Source of the DNA: JBFMDN01 sp040753915
GTDB lineage: Bacteria > Desulfobacterota > Desulfomonilia > Desulfomonilales > Desulfomonilaceae
Direction of reading: 5' to 3'
NCBI GenBank assembly: GCA_040753915.1
Contig: JBFMDN010000009.1
Location: 57,783 to 121,782, forward strand
DNA length: 64,000 nt
In this document: positions 1 through 7,349 of the stretch, piece after piece
Numbering within the stretch: position 1 is the stretch's first letter
Layout: every line of letters begins with the position of its first letter
The notes under the pieces: generated by a model
Told to the model about the DNA's origin: nothing
The model's input: only the letters and a program-made list of their open reading frames with translations
Database searches by the model: none
Program-made: the position numbers and the translations under genes

Positions 1-217
1 CGTAGGTCATCTCCAGGTAATCGACCGTGAGTGGGAAGAAATCAATGCCTTCCCTCCCTTTCTTTTCCGCTACGGCTGTCACGAGGACAATGGACTCCCC
101 CACTCGAACCAATGCGGCACCGGACGCCTGTTTGGCCAAACGACCCGTCTCGAATGTAATTTCTTTGCCAGAAACGGTGGCTGAAGCAGTATGCACCATA
201 ATTTCAGTAATCCTCAT
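1..217 (-). CDS. pnp: polyribonucleotide nucleotidyltransferase, N-terminal part
   Basis: This is the first ~72 codons of PNPase, the phosphorolytic 3'-5' exoribonuclease of the RNA degradosome; the rest lies beyond the window edge. The translation carries the family's N-terminal first-core features, with ITFETGRLAKQASGA followed by ESIVLVTAVA and then DFFPLTVDYLEM. The ATG at 217 follows GGAG at a spacing of 8; an internal ATG at 199 is an alternative that gives a length closer to other family members. The gene lies 63 bp downstream of rpsO on the same strand, the classic rpsO-pnp pair, so the two are probably co-transcribed. The family identity is secure; only the exact start is open. Confidence 0.93.
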   Translation of the reverse strand, partial: MRITEIMVHTASATVSGKEITFETGRLAKQASGAALVRVGESIVLVTAVAEKKGREGIDFFPLTVDYLEMTY

Positions 218-280
218 TGTCAGCACTCCGGGGGACCCGGGTGCTCGATTTCACCAATCGGGCTTGGCCAGGATAAAAGA

Positions 281-550
281 TTATCTCCGTATGCCCAATT
301 CGCCGATCAAAGATTTGTAACGCTCTACACTCGTGGCTTTCAAGTAATCCAACAACCGGCGCCTCTGCCCGACCAGCTTCAGCAGACCCCTCCGGGAATG
401 ATGGTCCTTCTTATGGATCTTGAAATGTTCGGTAAGATACCCGATTCTCTCACTGAGCAGGGCTACCTGCACTTCAGGAGACCCGGTGTCCTTGTCATGA
501 AGCCTGTGCTTTTCTATGATTGTTTTTTTCTTTTCCGATGGAAACGCCAA
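281..550 (-). CDS. rpsO: 30S ribosomal protein S15
   Basis: An 89-residue protein of exactly the usual S15 length. It binds 16S rRNA in the central domain and nucleates platform assembly. Family features are visible: TGSPEVQVALLSERI, then LTEHFKIHKKDHHSRRGLL, and a C-terminal RRRLLDYLK. The start appears to be TTG at 550, preceded by a purine-rich AGGAGGAAAGCAGGAG stretch; no better ATG lies nearby, so the weak start codon may limit expression. It is followed by pnp on the same strand, the arrangement conserved in most bacteria. Confidence 0.96.
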   Translation of the reverse strand: MAFPSEKKKTIIEKHRLHDKDTGSPEVQVALLSERIGYLTEHFKIHKKDHHSRRGLLKLVGQRRRLLDYLKATSVERYKSLIGELGIRR

Positions 551-606
551 CTCCTGCTTTCCTCCTGAACACGGATTGTTGCGCTAATTCAGCTCAATCT
601 GAATTA

Positions 607-633
607 ATTATCACACGGCCCTCACGAAGTAAA
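607..633 (-). promoter_or_regulatory. candidate rpsO promoter
   Basis: Read on the minus strand, TTTACT (633-628) is followed after 15 bp by an extended -10, TGTGATAAT (its GATAAT hexamer at 612-607). The spacer is short, so this is a weak call. Initiation would give a leader of about 50 nt before the TTG start of rpsO. Confidence 0.3.
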
Positions 634-1004
634 GATTCTCCCCCATTTCCCGCTCTTTTTCTCCGGCGGCGCGGCTGCGAAGGCTGCTTCACCATTCGCG
701 AGGTCTTCCGTCGGTCGAGAGGCTTGGGCCGAGCAGCGAAGCCGGCTTTCCGCGGGGAGTCTCTCAACAGGGAAATAATACCACCATTCCGAGTGTCAGC
801 ACAGGAGCACGATGCGTGCTCGGCGCGCTTTTCTGGGTTCAGATTTTCACTACGGTGAATCCACGACCTCCCCGGGACCGGGCCATTTTCTGCGAGTACA
901 GCGACCTTCAGCGCGCGGTCGCAAACCGAGTGAGAGTGTCCGGGTTTCTTGAGATCCGGGCGAGATTTTGCCACACACCTTCGAGAGGCTCTCTTCCGAA
1001 GAGT

Positions 1005-1033
1005 TTGATTTATGCCTTTACATCGTCTATCAT
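1005..1033 (+). promoter_or_regulatory. candidate sigma-70 promoter of the FAD/Fe-S oxidase gene
   Basis: TTGATT (1005-1010) and TATCAT (1028-1033) are separated by exactly 17 bp. This lies about 110 bp upstream of the start at 1147 on the same strand. It is the best match to a -35/-10 pair in the gap. Confidence 0.5.
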
Positions 1034-1146
1034 ATTTAGTGGAGCTGAAGCTGCCGATAGACCCTTCAATCCCCCCATCGCACTGACCCGGCATACGGGA
1101 GACGATTGACGACCAGGAGAATGATTGACGCCAGGAGGAGAGCGCC

Positions 1147-3735
1147 ATGGATTTTGTTCGGCAACTAATCGATCTTGTCGGAGAAAACTTGATCACTGCT
1201 TCGCCAGTCGACTGCCTGGCATATTCCCGGGACATGTCCATTCATGCAGGAGTGCCTCAAGTCATTGTATTTGCTACCGACACTGACCAAGTAAGTAAGG
1301 TGGTCGCCTTGGCCAATTCCGAAAGAGTCCCGGTCGTAGCGCGGGGAACCGGGTCTTCAGTGACAGGTGCAGTCCTTCCCATCAAGGGGGGCGTGGTACT
1401 GGATTTCACCAGAATGAACAAAGTGAAGGAAGTGAACTCCGCCGACGGGTACGCGATCGTCGAGCCTGGGGTCATTTGTAACGCGCTCAACGCCAAGCTG
1501 GCACCCACCCATTTTTTCCCACCCGATCCCGGAAGCGCGCCCATTGCCACAATTGGGGGCATGATCGCCACCAACGCCAGCGGTGTCCGCGCCGCCAAAT
1601 ACGGGACAACCAAAGACTACGTCAAGAGTCTCACCGTTGTCCTGGCGGATGGAAGAGTCATTCGCACAGGAGATATCGCCCCGAAGAGCTCCGCGGGATA
1701 TGATTTGACCCATCTGTTTGCCAGCTCCGAGGGCACGCTGGGAATAATTACTGAAGCGGTAGTAAAGATCCTTCCCATGCCTGAGTATGAGGCGTTCGCA
1801 AAGGCATCGTTTCCCGATGTGGAAACGGCCGGCCGTGCGGTGGAGAAGATTTTCACGTCCGGCATGGAGCTGGCTACCTGCGAGATTCTTGACAATGTCT
1901 GCCTGGACGTGGCCAGAGATGCCCTCAGAATGGAAATTCCCAAAGAAGTGAACTGCCAGTTGTTCATGGGCATCGACGGTCCCAAGAGCGCGGTTCAAGA
2001 GCAGATCAAGCGGATAGACGAGATTTGCGCTTCAGTGGGGGGCATGGAAAACGTCTGGTCCGACAATCCGGTGGAAAAGGCGAAGCTCTTCGCAGCCAGG
2101 GGCGGTCTCGTGCCTGCTATGAGCAGACTGCAGCCCGGATACAGGCTCGTTCCGCTCGTGGAAGACTTCGGAGTTCCCATAAGCCGAATCCCTGAGACCA
2201 TAGCAGAGATTCAAGCAATAGGGGCAAAATACGACTTTCCCATTGCCACCTTCGGCCACATCGGGGACGGCAATCTCCATGCCACGTTCATCATGAATCC
2301 CGCAATCTCCGAACACTGGGAGAAGGTCAAGAACATAGCCCTTGAGTTTATCGACATGACCCTTCGATACGAGGGCACGGTGTCTGCGGAGCACGGTGTT
2401 GGTATGGCCAAATCCCCGTACATCCGCTCCCAGTTGGGGAATTCCCTCGATGTGATGAAGACTATCAAGAAGAGCCTCGATCCTAACAACATCCTTAATC
2501 CGGGCAAGATGGGGTTCGATGATGCCATCACGGATATCCTGGATGAGAACAGTTTTCAGGCATACCTTAGCGCGCCAGAACGAATCAGCCATTTTCCCGA
2601 AGGAGTGGATAACGAGATCATCGCGTGTATCCAGTGCGGATTTTGCAGAGCCGGGTGTCCCACCTTCGGCGAATCGACCCTCGAATCCTTGAACGCCAAA
2701 GGTCGCGTTACCCTGGCCTTCAACATGCTCATGGGCAATTTGGAGCCGTCCGCAGATCTTGCGAAGCGCCTCTACCAGTGCATGCTCTGCCTCAACTGTA
2801 AGGCCGTGTGTCCTGCACAGGTGAAAGTGTCCGACATTGTGCGGTGCGCGCGGGAACGATTGGTAGAGCAAGGTTACATGCCAGAGGTGTTCAAACCTGC
2901 CCTCGCGGCCATGATCGAAGCGGGCAATCCGCTCCTCGCCTCGCCGGACAAGCGTGCTGACAGCTATCCTCCACAATACAAGAAAGCGGTCGCGGGCGAG
3001 ACCGACGCCATTCTCCACCTAGGCTGCGTGACAAGCTTTCAGGACATCAAGATCATCCCTGCTGTCATGAAGATCCTGGATGCAGCAGGAGTCAATTACG
3101 GGGCGCTGGGGGAAGAAGAATCCTGTTGCGGATACCTCTCGTACCTCGTGGGGGACATGGCCGCGTTCAGAAAGGCTATGGAAACGTACAACGAGCGCGT
3201 GGCAGCGTATAAGCCAAAAGAGCTGATAACCACGTGCGCGGGTTGCTTTAAGACCTTCCGTGATATCTATCCCCATTATGGGGGACACAACGGCTACTCG
3301 GTTCTCCATGCGGTGGAAGTGATTGAAAGGCTGATCGGCGAAGGGAAGCTGAAATTCCGTGAGGATACAGAGCCCCTCAAAGTGGCCTACCACGATCCGT
3401 GCGACATGGGGAGGCACATGGGAGTGTACGAGCCGCCTCGAAACGTGATCAAGGCCCTGCCAGGCGTCGAGTTGGTGGAATTCCCCATGAACCGGGACAA
3501 GGCCAAGTGCTGCGGCGGCGGCGGGGGAATGAAGGGATTCGACAACGAGCTTGCCGGGGAGATAGGCTACAAAAGGACCCTTTCGGCCCTCGATCTCGGC
3601 GCGGATGCGATCGTCTCCGCGTGCCCCTCCTGCAAGGGAAGCTTCAATCAGGCCGCAGCCAGGGCAAGGAAAGAGAAGAAGGGCAAGATCAAGGTGTTGG
3701 ATATCACCGAGCTCGTTGCAGGCCGGCTCGCGTGA
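1147..3735 (+). CDS. fused FAD-linked 2-hydroxyacid oxidase and Fe-S heterodisulfide-reductase-type subunit (GlcD-GlcF fusion)
   Basis: An 862-residue protein that joins the two parts of a glycolate/D-lactate oxidase. Residues ~35-215 form the PCMH-type FAD-binding domain and ~215-455 the FAD oxidase C-terminal domain, with GHIGDGNLHA and AEHGVGMAK. Two 4Fe-4S motifs follow, CIQCGFCRAGCP near 495 and CMLCLNCKAVCP near 545. Then come two CCG (cysteine-rich) domains, with ESCCGY near 658 and KCCGGGGGMKG near 787, as in GlcF and HdrB/D. It probably oxidises lactate or glycolate and passes electrons to a membrane or cytoplasmic acceptor; the substrate cannot be read from sequence. The ATG at 1147 follows AGGAGG. 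The gene stands alone, so the fusion replaces the usual two-gene arrangement. Confidence 0.88.
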   Translation: MDFVRQLIDLVGENLITASPVDCLAYSRDMSIHAGVPQVIVFATDTDQVSKVVALANSERVPVVARGTGSSVTGAVLPIKGGVVLDFTRMNKVKEVNSADGYAIVEPGVICNALNAKLAPTHFFPPDPGSAPIATIGGMIATNASGVRAAKYGTTKDYVKSLTVVLADGRVIRTGDIAPKSSAGYDLTHLFASSEGTLGIITEAVVKILPMPEYEAFAKASFPDVETAGRAVEKIFTSGMELATCEILDNVCLDVARDALRMEIPKEVNCQLFMGIDGPKSAVQEQIKRIDEICASVGGMENVWSDNPVEKAKLFAARGGLVPAMSRLQPGYRLVPLVEDFGVPISRIPETIAEIQAIGAKYDFPIATFGHIGDGNLHATFIMNPAISEHWEKVKNIALEFIDMTLRYEGTVSAEHGVGMAKSPYIRSQLGNSLDVMKTIKKSLDPNNILNPGKMGFDDAITDILDENSFQAYLSAPERISHFPEGVDNEIIACIQCGFCRAGCPTFGESTLESLNAKGRVTLAFNMLMGNLEPSADLAKRLYQCMLCLNCKAVCPAQVKVSDIVRCARERLVEQGYMPEVFKPALAAMIEAGNPLLASPDKRADSYPPQYKKAVAGETDAILHLGCVTSFQDIKIIPAVMKILDAAGVNYGALGEEESCCGYLSYLVGDMAAFRKAMETYNERVAAYKPKELITTCAGCFKTFRDIYPHYGGHNGYSVLHAVEVIERLIGEGKLKFREDTEPLKVAYHDPCDMGRHMGVYEPPRNVIKALPGVELVEFPMNRDKAKCCGGGGGMKGFDNELAGEIGYKRTLSALDLGADAIVSACPSCKGSFNQAAARARKEKKGKIKVLDITELVAGRLA

Positions 3736-3752
3736 GTGGAGGAGAAGAGAGT

Positions 3753-3777
3753 GCCGGCGAGACGCCGGCGCTACGGG
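3753..3777. repeat. dispersed palindromic motif CCGGCRAGAYGCCGGCG
   Basis: The segment at 3754-3775 reads CCGGCGAGACGCCGGCGCTA and continues CG. It recurs with 21 of 22 bases at 35046-35067 in reverse orientation and as a variant at 35092-35113 in direct orientation. It lies in the gap after the FAD oxidase gene. Confidence 0.6.
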
Positions 3778-3821
3778 AAAGCCGTGCAGGAGCTCCCACG
3801 GGTGGGTTCAGGAGAAGTGTC

Positions 3822-3848
3822 CGCAGATTGCGCAGATTTTCGCAGATT
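3822..3848. repeat. three short tandem copies of CGCAGATT
   Basis: CGCAGATT occurs at 3822-3829, 3831-3838 and 3841-3848, with 1-2 bp between copies. It is non-coding and part of the repeat-rich gap 3736-3966. Confidence 0.6.
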
Positions 3849-3899
3849 AGAGCGCTTGCCAATACCAGTCTCCTCTTCTCCTGTTCACCACTGACGGGC

Positions 3900-3926
3900 G
3901 AGAAACGGAAATTATTATTGGCAACC
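3900..3926. repeat. 27-bp dispersed repeat, copy 1
   Basis: Bases 3900-3926 (starting GAGAAACGGAAATTATTATT) are the exact reverse complement of 34882-34908. A related CTCCT...CACTGAC..GGCGAGA context lies beside both copies, so this is a mobile or REP-type repeat rather than chance. Confidence 0.65.
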
Positions 3927-3966
3927 GCTATAGATATGGTGTGATGCGATTGCCGGGAATCGTGCT

Positions 3967-5109
3967 TTACAGGCAGCAGGTGGACAAGAACCGATCAAGC
4001 TTCGGGTGCAGGCCTGACCCAAAGCACTGAGGGCACTCATTTCGATCCAGAAGGCGCGTCGAATCGTCGGGACCGGCTTTTGCTGGCGAGAAATACACGG
4101 TCATATTCTCGTCGCTCGTCGAGACAGCGAGGGAAAGATGGGTCAACGCGAAGCGCCAGAGCGGCTCGTCTGAGGAAACGGGAGAAGGGTTGTTTTCTGG
4201 GGCGAGTGGGCTCCACTCGCGCGCAAGCGCCGAGAGGACAGGCACCAGCGAATCATAGGTGTCCCATTCCCAAACGACGAGAGGAATCGCCATCTTCACC
4301 TCCCGCTCAGTTCCATCGTTCCAAAAGCCCACAGAAGCCAGCATTGGCGGAATCCGCCATCCTGGGCCTTTCAGCGAGGCGGCAAGGTCGACCATGCGCG
4401 CCAGGGAGGTCGCCTTCTCCCCGAGGGTCTCGTGGGCGAGCTCCAGTACCCGCTCCCTCACGTGGTCATGCATGAGAAAGTACACCTTAAGCCCGCAAAC
4501 ACGTGCAGCGACAAAGTCATATCCTACCCCAAAAACCGGGTACGCAGCCACGGGGGGCCTGTCCAGCCACCGGAGGATGTCTTCGCTTACAAAGGGCCTC
4601 CACAGTTTGATCAGCTCATCGCGTTCTTTCCAACTCGTGTTCACGTAGAGTCGGGGAACGAGACCGGAAGCCCGGTCGAATCGCGCACTAAGCGCGACAT
4701 ATGAGCGGACTGCATTCCCAGCCCCTTTGAAGTGCTCTTGTGCAATCCGTTGTAAGAGTTGCTGATCATCCTCCGTAGGTAGAAGGACCGACGTATACCT
4801 TCGTATTGACTCAGCCGCATCCTCCCACGTTCCGGGACGCTTGTGCGTATCGACAACGAAGCGAAGGGTCGGCTTAGTTCTACTGACTTTGAATGCAAAT
4901 TCCACGGGTGTTCCGTCCAGACACAATTCTGACTTCCATTCATTGGACAGTGAATCTACCTCAAAACAGGGTCGCACCAGTCCATGAAACGTCTCTACCA
5001 TCTGGTTTTGGACGCGGGAGGGGAAAACATCTGTGGTGAGCCAGATTAGCGACTGGAGGATACGCTGCCAGTTCGCACCCGCATGCAACTGTCGGTTCAG
5101 GTGAGCCAT
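3967..5109 (-). CDS. putative DMATS-type (ABBA-fold) aromatic prenyltransferase in a RiPP-like cluster
   Basis: A 380-residue protein that I cannot match exactly, but its strand pattern follows the DMATS/indole prenyltransferase family. DGTPVEFAF then LRFVVD sits at ~65-87, as in the 'dgtPvEls...vRf' start of that family. The alternating strands are FDRASGLVPRLYV (144-156), YDFVAARVCGLKVYF (197-211), VKMAIPLVVWEWD (271-283) and THLSLAVSTSDENMTVYFSP (323-342). Length fits (family ~350-450). Such enzymes move a prenyl group to indole or phenol rings, and the neighbouring precursor-like peptide has one Trp. The start at 5109 has no clear ribosome site and lies just 15 bp past a REP-like element, which may have displaced the native upstream region. 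It may form the last gene of the cluster. Family assignment rests on pattern, not on a search. Confidence 0.5.
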   Translation of the reverse strand: MAHLNRQLHAGANWQRILQSLIWLTTDVFPSRVQNQMVETFHGLVRPCFEVDSLSNEWKSELCLDGTPVEFAFKVSRTKPTLRFVVDTHKRPGTWEDAAESIRRYTSVLLPTEDDQQLLQRIAQEHFKGAGNAVRSYVALSARFDRASGLVPRLYVNTSWKERDELIKLWRPFVSEDILRWLDRPPVAAYPVFGVGYDFVAARVCGLKVYFLMHDHVRERVLELAHETLGEKATSLARMVDLAASLKGPGWRIPPMLASVGFWNDGTEREVKMAIPLVVWEWDTYDSLVPVLSALAREWSPLAPENNPSPVSSDEPLWRFALTHLSLAVSTSDENMTVYFSPAKAGPDDSTRLLDRNECPQCFGSGLHPKLDRFLSTCCL

Positions 5110-5124
5110 GTCGAAATCGTGATG

Positions 5125-5251
5125 GGGGTCAGGTCTTGTTTCTTGACGAATCCATGATGACGATAGTCTGTCAATAGGTCACTGGCCTTGTCTAGACCTC
5201 GCAGGCGAGTTTCAGGGGTGAAAGGAAGATCAAGAAACAAGACCTGACCCC
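5125..5251. mobile_element. REP-like/MITE element with 22-bp perfect inverted ends
   Basis: The left arm 5125-5146 (starts GGGGTCAGGTC, ends TTTCTTGA) is the exact reverse complement of 5230-5251. They enclose 83 bp with no ORF. The GGGGTCAGGTCTTG end resembles motifs seen with IS200/IS605-like REP transposases, though none is present in the window. The right arm encodes the last residues and stop of the peptidase-GNAT gene, so the element appears to have landed at that gene's 3' end. Confidence 0.65.
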
Positions 5252-6264
5252 TTTTCGCAAAGCGTCTTGGACATGATGATGCTCGCTTCACCGTCCGAGC
5301 CCCTGTGAAGCTGCAGGGTTGTTTCCATCCCTGGGACAACTGTCTCTACGAATCCCAACTTCTTGAACAGCTCAAGTGAGGGTTCGTTGGTGGCGTTAAC
5401 CAGAGCGCTCACTGTTCTTGCACCTAACTCCAGGGACTTTTGTATGCCCATTTGTACCAGCGTTTCGCCTATGCCAACCCTCCGAAGCAAGGGGTGAGCT
5501 TGCAGACTAAAGAGCCACCTATCCTCCGAACCCCGGTCCAGTGAGGGCAGGACTTCTACAGACCCAACCGTTCTTCCATGCAGGAGAGCATGCACAACAA
5601 GGTACTCGCTGCCGAGGCATTTGTCCATCTTGGACTCCTGCCGATCCCAATTTCGGAGGCCTCGCCGTGTTGAGCGCTCCGGTACTCGCATCGGGTCAGC
5701 CTCTCCCGTTGCCACCATGTACTCAATGGCAGGCACAAGAAATCGTTTGACGAAGCTGCGATACGCGGGAAGATCTCGGATGCGTCTCACGAGGGGAGCG
5801 GCCAAGAGTCGAATACGTCTCCGAGGATCCACAAGCCATTCCGCGAGGGACCTGTCGCGGGCAATCAGACCCCCTAATACCTTTCGGAAGCCTCGATCGA
5901 GCCGGACCACGTTGTCCCCATGGCGAACCGCAGATACTTCTCCCAGGATATCTGACAGGGAGACTACCGTTTCCGGGCAGGTTGGCGCATCCCCGCGAAC
6001 CAGGACGGATTGTGTTCCCTCATGGGGGTCGATGCCCATTCTGACTATCCGGTGAGCCATCAAGCCGGTAGCGCACCGGCACAGGACAATGGTCCCCACA
6101 GACAAGGACGACGGATCGGTCGGCCGGAGCATAACGAGATCGCCATTTTTCAAGAAAGGATGCATGCTGAAACCATAAGCACGAAACCAGAGCACGCCTC
6201 CTCGGCCTAACACCTGCTCTGCCAGCGCTTCAAGATCTGGTGGACTTAGACTTATTTCATGCAT
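5230..6264 (-). CDS. S26 (SipW-like) peptidase fused to a GNAT acetyltransferase domain
   Basis: A 344-residue protein, counting from the ATG at 6264 that overlaps the HPr-kinase-like stop (ATGCATGAAATAA), which suggests translational coupling. Residues ~25-110 carry the signal-peptidase boxes of the Ser-His type: GFSMHPFLKNGDLV with Ser33, AHRIV with His71, and LVRGDAP followed by DILGEV. There is no transmembrane anchor, so it probably acts in the cytoplasm, perhaps removing a leader peptide. Residues ~220-330 look like a GNAT domain, with HPLLRRVGIGETLVQMG as the acetyl-CoA loop and NATNEPSLELFKKLGF. The last residues, GSGLVS, come from the REP-like arm. Peptide maturation is inferred from context; the fusion is seen directly. 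Confidence 0.7.
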   Translation of the reverse strand: MHEISLSPPDLEALAEQVLGRGGVLWFRAYGFSMHPFLKNGDLVMLRPTDPSSLSVGTIVLCRCATGLMAHRIVRMGIDPHEGTQSVLVRGDAPTCPETVVSLSDILGEVSAVRHGDNVVRLDRGFRKVLGGLIARDRSLAEWLVDPRRRIRLLAAPLVRRIRDLPAYRSFVKRFLVPAIEYMVATGEADPMRVPERSTRRGLRNWDRQESKMDKCLGSEYLVVHALLHGRTVGSVEVLPSLDRGSEDRWLFSLQAHPLLRRVGIGETLVQMGIQKSLELGARTVSALVNATNEPSLELFKKLGFVETVVPGMETTLQLHRGSDGEASIIMSKTLCEKGSGLVS

Positions 6265-7133
6265 TGGATAAAATCGACCACGCTCTCTTGAGGCACGAAT
6301 GCCAGCTCGTAGCAGGGAACTGCAGGCACGAGTTGCGCCAAGAAGTCCATGGTGAAGGCCATGCCATCCCTGGACCATAGCGGCGGAAAAGCTCTCTGTA
6401 AGAGGAAACAAATGGCCTCTGCTTGCGTCAGGGGACGCGAATGATTCTCCTGCCCCCTCGAGAGCACGAAGATCTTGGTCAGAGGAGCCCTCGCCACGGA
6501 CAGGTCAGGCAGAGTCCCGTGCCAAGGAGTTGGATAGAGCCAAAATTGGCCATCCACAAAACGCACGATGACTCGATCGTCATTGAGTATTCTGGCCTTA
6601 TCTCTCCAAAGCCCTCCTAAGGTAGACTTCCCGTGCCCGGAATTGCCTGCAAAGAGGTATCCATTGCCTCGATGTTCAATTCCCAGGGCATGGAACATCA
6701 ATCCTCTTCCACGGGAGAGGAGAGACACCATGAGGACTTGTCCCAGGGGATACTCAAGAGGATCCGGCCTACGTTTCCGGGGACGCGCATGGCGCATGAA
6801 GAATTCCCCGCGGTGAAAGTCGAGATCAAAGACCATGAGCCTCTCGATATCCGAGGTGAAATTGGGTGTCATGAGAGTCAGCATGGTCGTACTCTGCCCT
6901 TGACGCACGCTCCACATATCTCCTGACGCAAAAATGAGCTCCGCGTCTTTCACGAGGGAATAGGGAATCGCAGCGGAGTTTTGTTGTATGGTAACGTCCG
7001 GTTTTCCGTGGGTTGAGAAAAGCTGCATCTCCCGGTTTGAAGTCAGGGAAAATTCAGAATGATCGTAATCTATTCGGAAGACGACATCTGCTATACAAAC
7101 CGTTTCTCGAGCCGCTTCATTCATGGGGAGCAC
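6252..7133 (-). CDS. HPr-kinase-like P-loop protein of RiPP-type clusters
   Basis: A 293-residue protein with a Walker A motif GNSGHGKST (163-171) and a downstream NDDR (184-187), as in the C-terminal catalytic domain of HPr kinase/phosphorylase. Family homologues of this size sit next to PqqD and radical SAM genes in peptide-modification clusters, where their role is uncertain (possibly phosphorylation of the peptide or a regulatory ATPase). It is not a classical HprK: the N-terminal half lacks recognisable HPrK domain features and no HPr gene is near. The listed start is GTG at 7133; an in-frame ATG at 7124 is possible and neither has a strong ribosome site. It begins 18 bp after the peptide gene. 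Confidence 0.7.
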   Translation of the reverse strand: MLPMNEAARETVCIADVVFRIDYDHSEFSLTSNREMQLFSTHGKPDVTIQQNSAAIPYSLVKDAELIFASGDMWSVRQGQSTTMLTLMTPNFTSDIERLMVFDLDFHRGEFFMRHARPRKRRPDPLEYPLGQVLMVSLLSRGRGLMFHALGIEHRGNGYLFAGNSGHGKSTLGGLWRDKARILNDDRVIVRFVDGQFWLYPTPWHGTLPDLSVARAPLTKIFVLSRGQENHSRPLTQAEAICFLLQRAFPPLWSRDGMAFTMDFLAQLVPAVPCYELAFVPQESVVDFIQCMK

Positions 7134-7151
7134 GTAGCTTTTTTCGGGGGA

Positions 7152-7349
7152 TCATGAACCGAGGTTGTTGCATCGGATGGGGCTCCCCCAGAGGCTTCCG
7201 CTACAGACATCGGCCGAAAATCGGTTTCCGCTTCCACTCTGGGTCTTGCAATAGCTAAACACCGCTTCCTCTGCTACAAATTCCACTCTTTCCATCAGCG
7301 GTTTCATGTACTTTCGTTTTAATGGAGTGCTGTCGGTTGAACAGGTCAT
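7152..7349 (-). CDS. putative RiPP precursor peptide
   Basis: A 65-residue peptide whose start at 7349 lies 95 nt inside the 3' end of the radical SAM gene in another frame. A good ribosome site (AAAGGA, 9-10 nt upstream) favours this ATG over a second at 7307. Residues 11-35 look like a leader (KRKYMKPLMERVEFVAEEAV, then FSYCK), which resembles the 'K-P...V.F..EEAV...CK' leaders I associate with PqqD/radical SAM clusters. Residues 36-65 are rich in Ser, Gly and Asn with three Cys overall (34, 49, 60) and a single Trp54: a plausible core. The position between radical SAM and HPr-kinase-like genes fits. Modification sites and product are unknown. Confidence 0.65.
   Translation of the reverse strand: MTCSTDSTPLKRKYMKPLMERVEFVAEEAVFSYCKTQSGSGNRFSADVCSGSLWGSPIRCNNLGS

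Larger units (their letters stand above)
551..1146. other. non-coding gap between divergent rpsO and the FAD oxidase gene
   Basis: About 600 bp separate two divergent genes. The only long open frame (minus strand, 594-1241) has a composition unlike protein and overlaps the next gene. Apart from the two promoter candidates listed separately, nothing else can be named here. Confidence 0.6.

Noticed and set aside
594..1241. 215-codon open frame on the minus strand
   Set aside because: Amino-acid composition is unlike protein (very rich in Arg and Ser without hydrophobic core), it overlaps the start of the FAD oxidase gene and has no ribosome site.
2032..3018. 328-codon frame antisense to the FAD/Fe-S oxidase
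   Set aside because: It is the mirror of a strongly conserved gene in a GC-rich genome; no family features.
7307..7349. Alternative shorter start for the precursor-like peptide at 7307
   Set aside because: The upstream ATG at 7349 has a much better ribosome site, and the basic KRKYMKP part belongs to the leader-like pattern.
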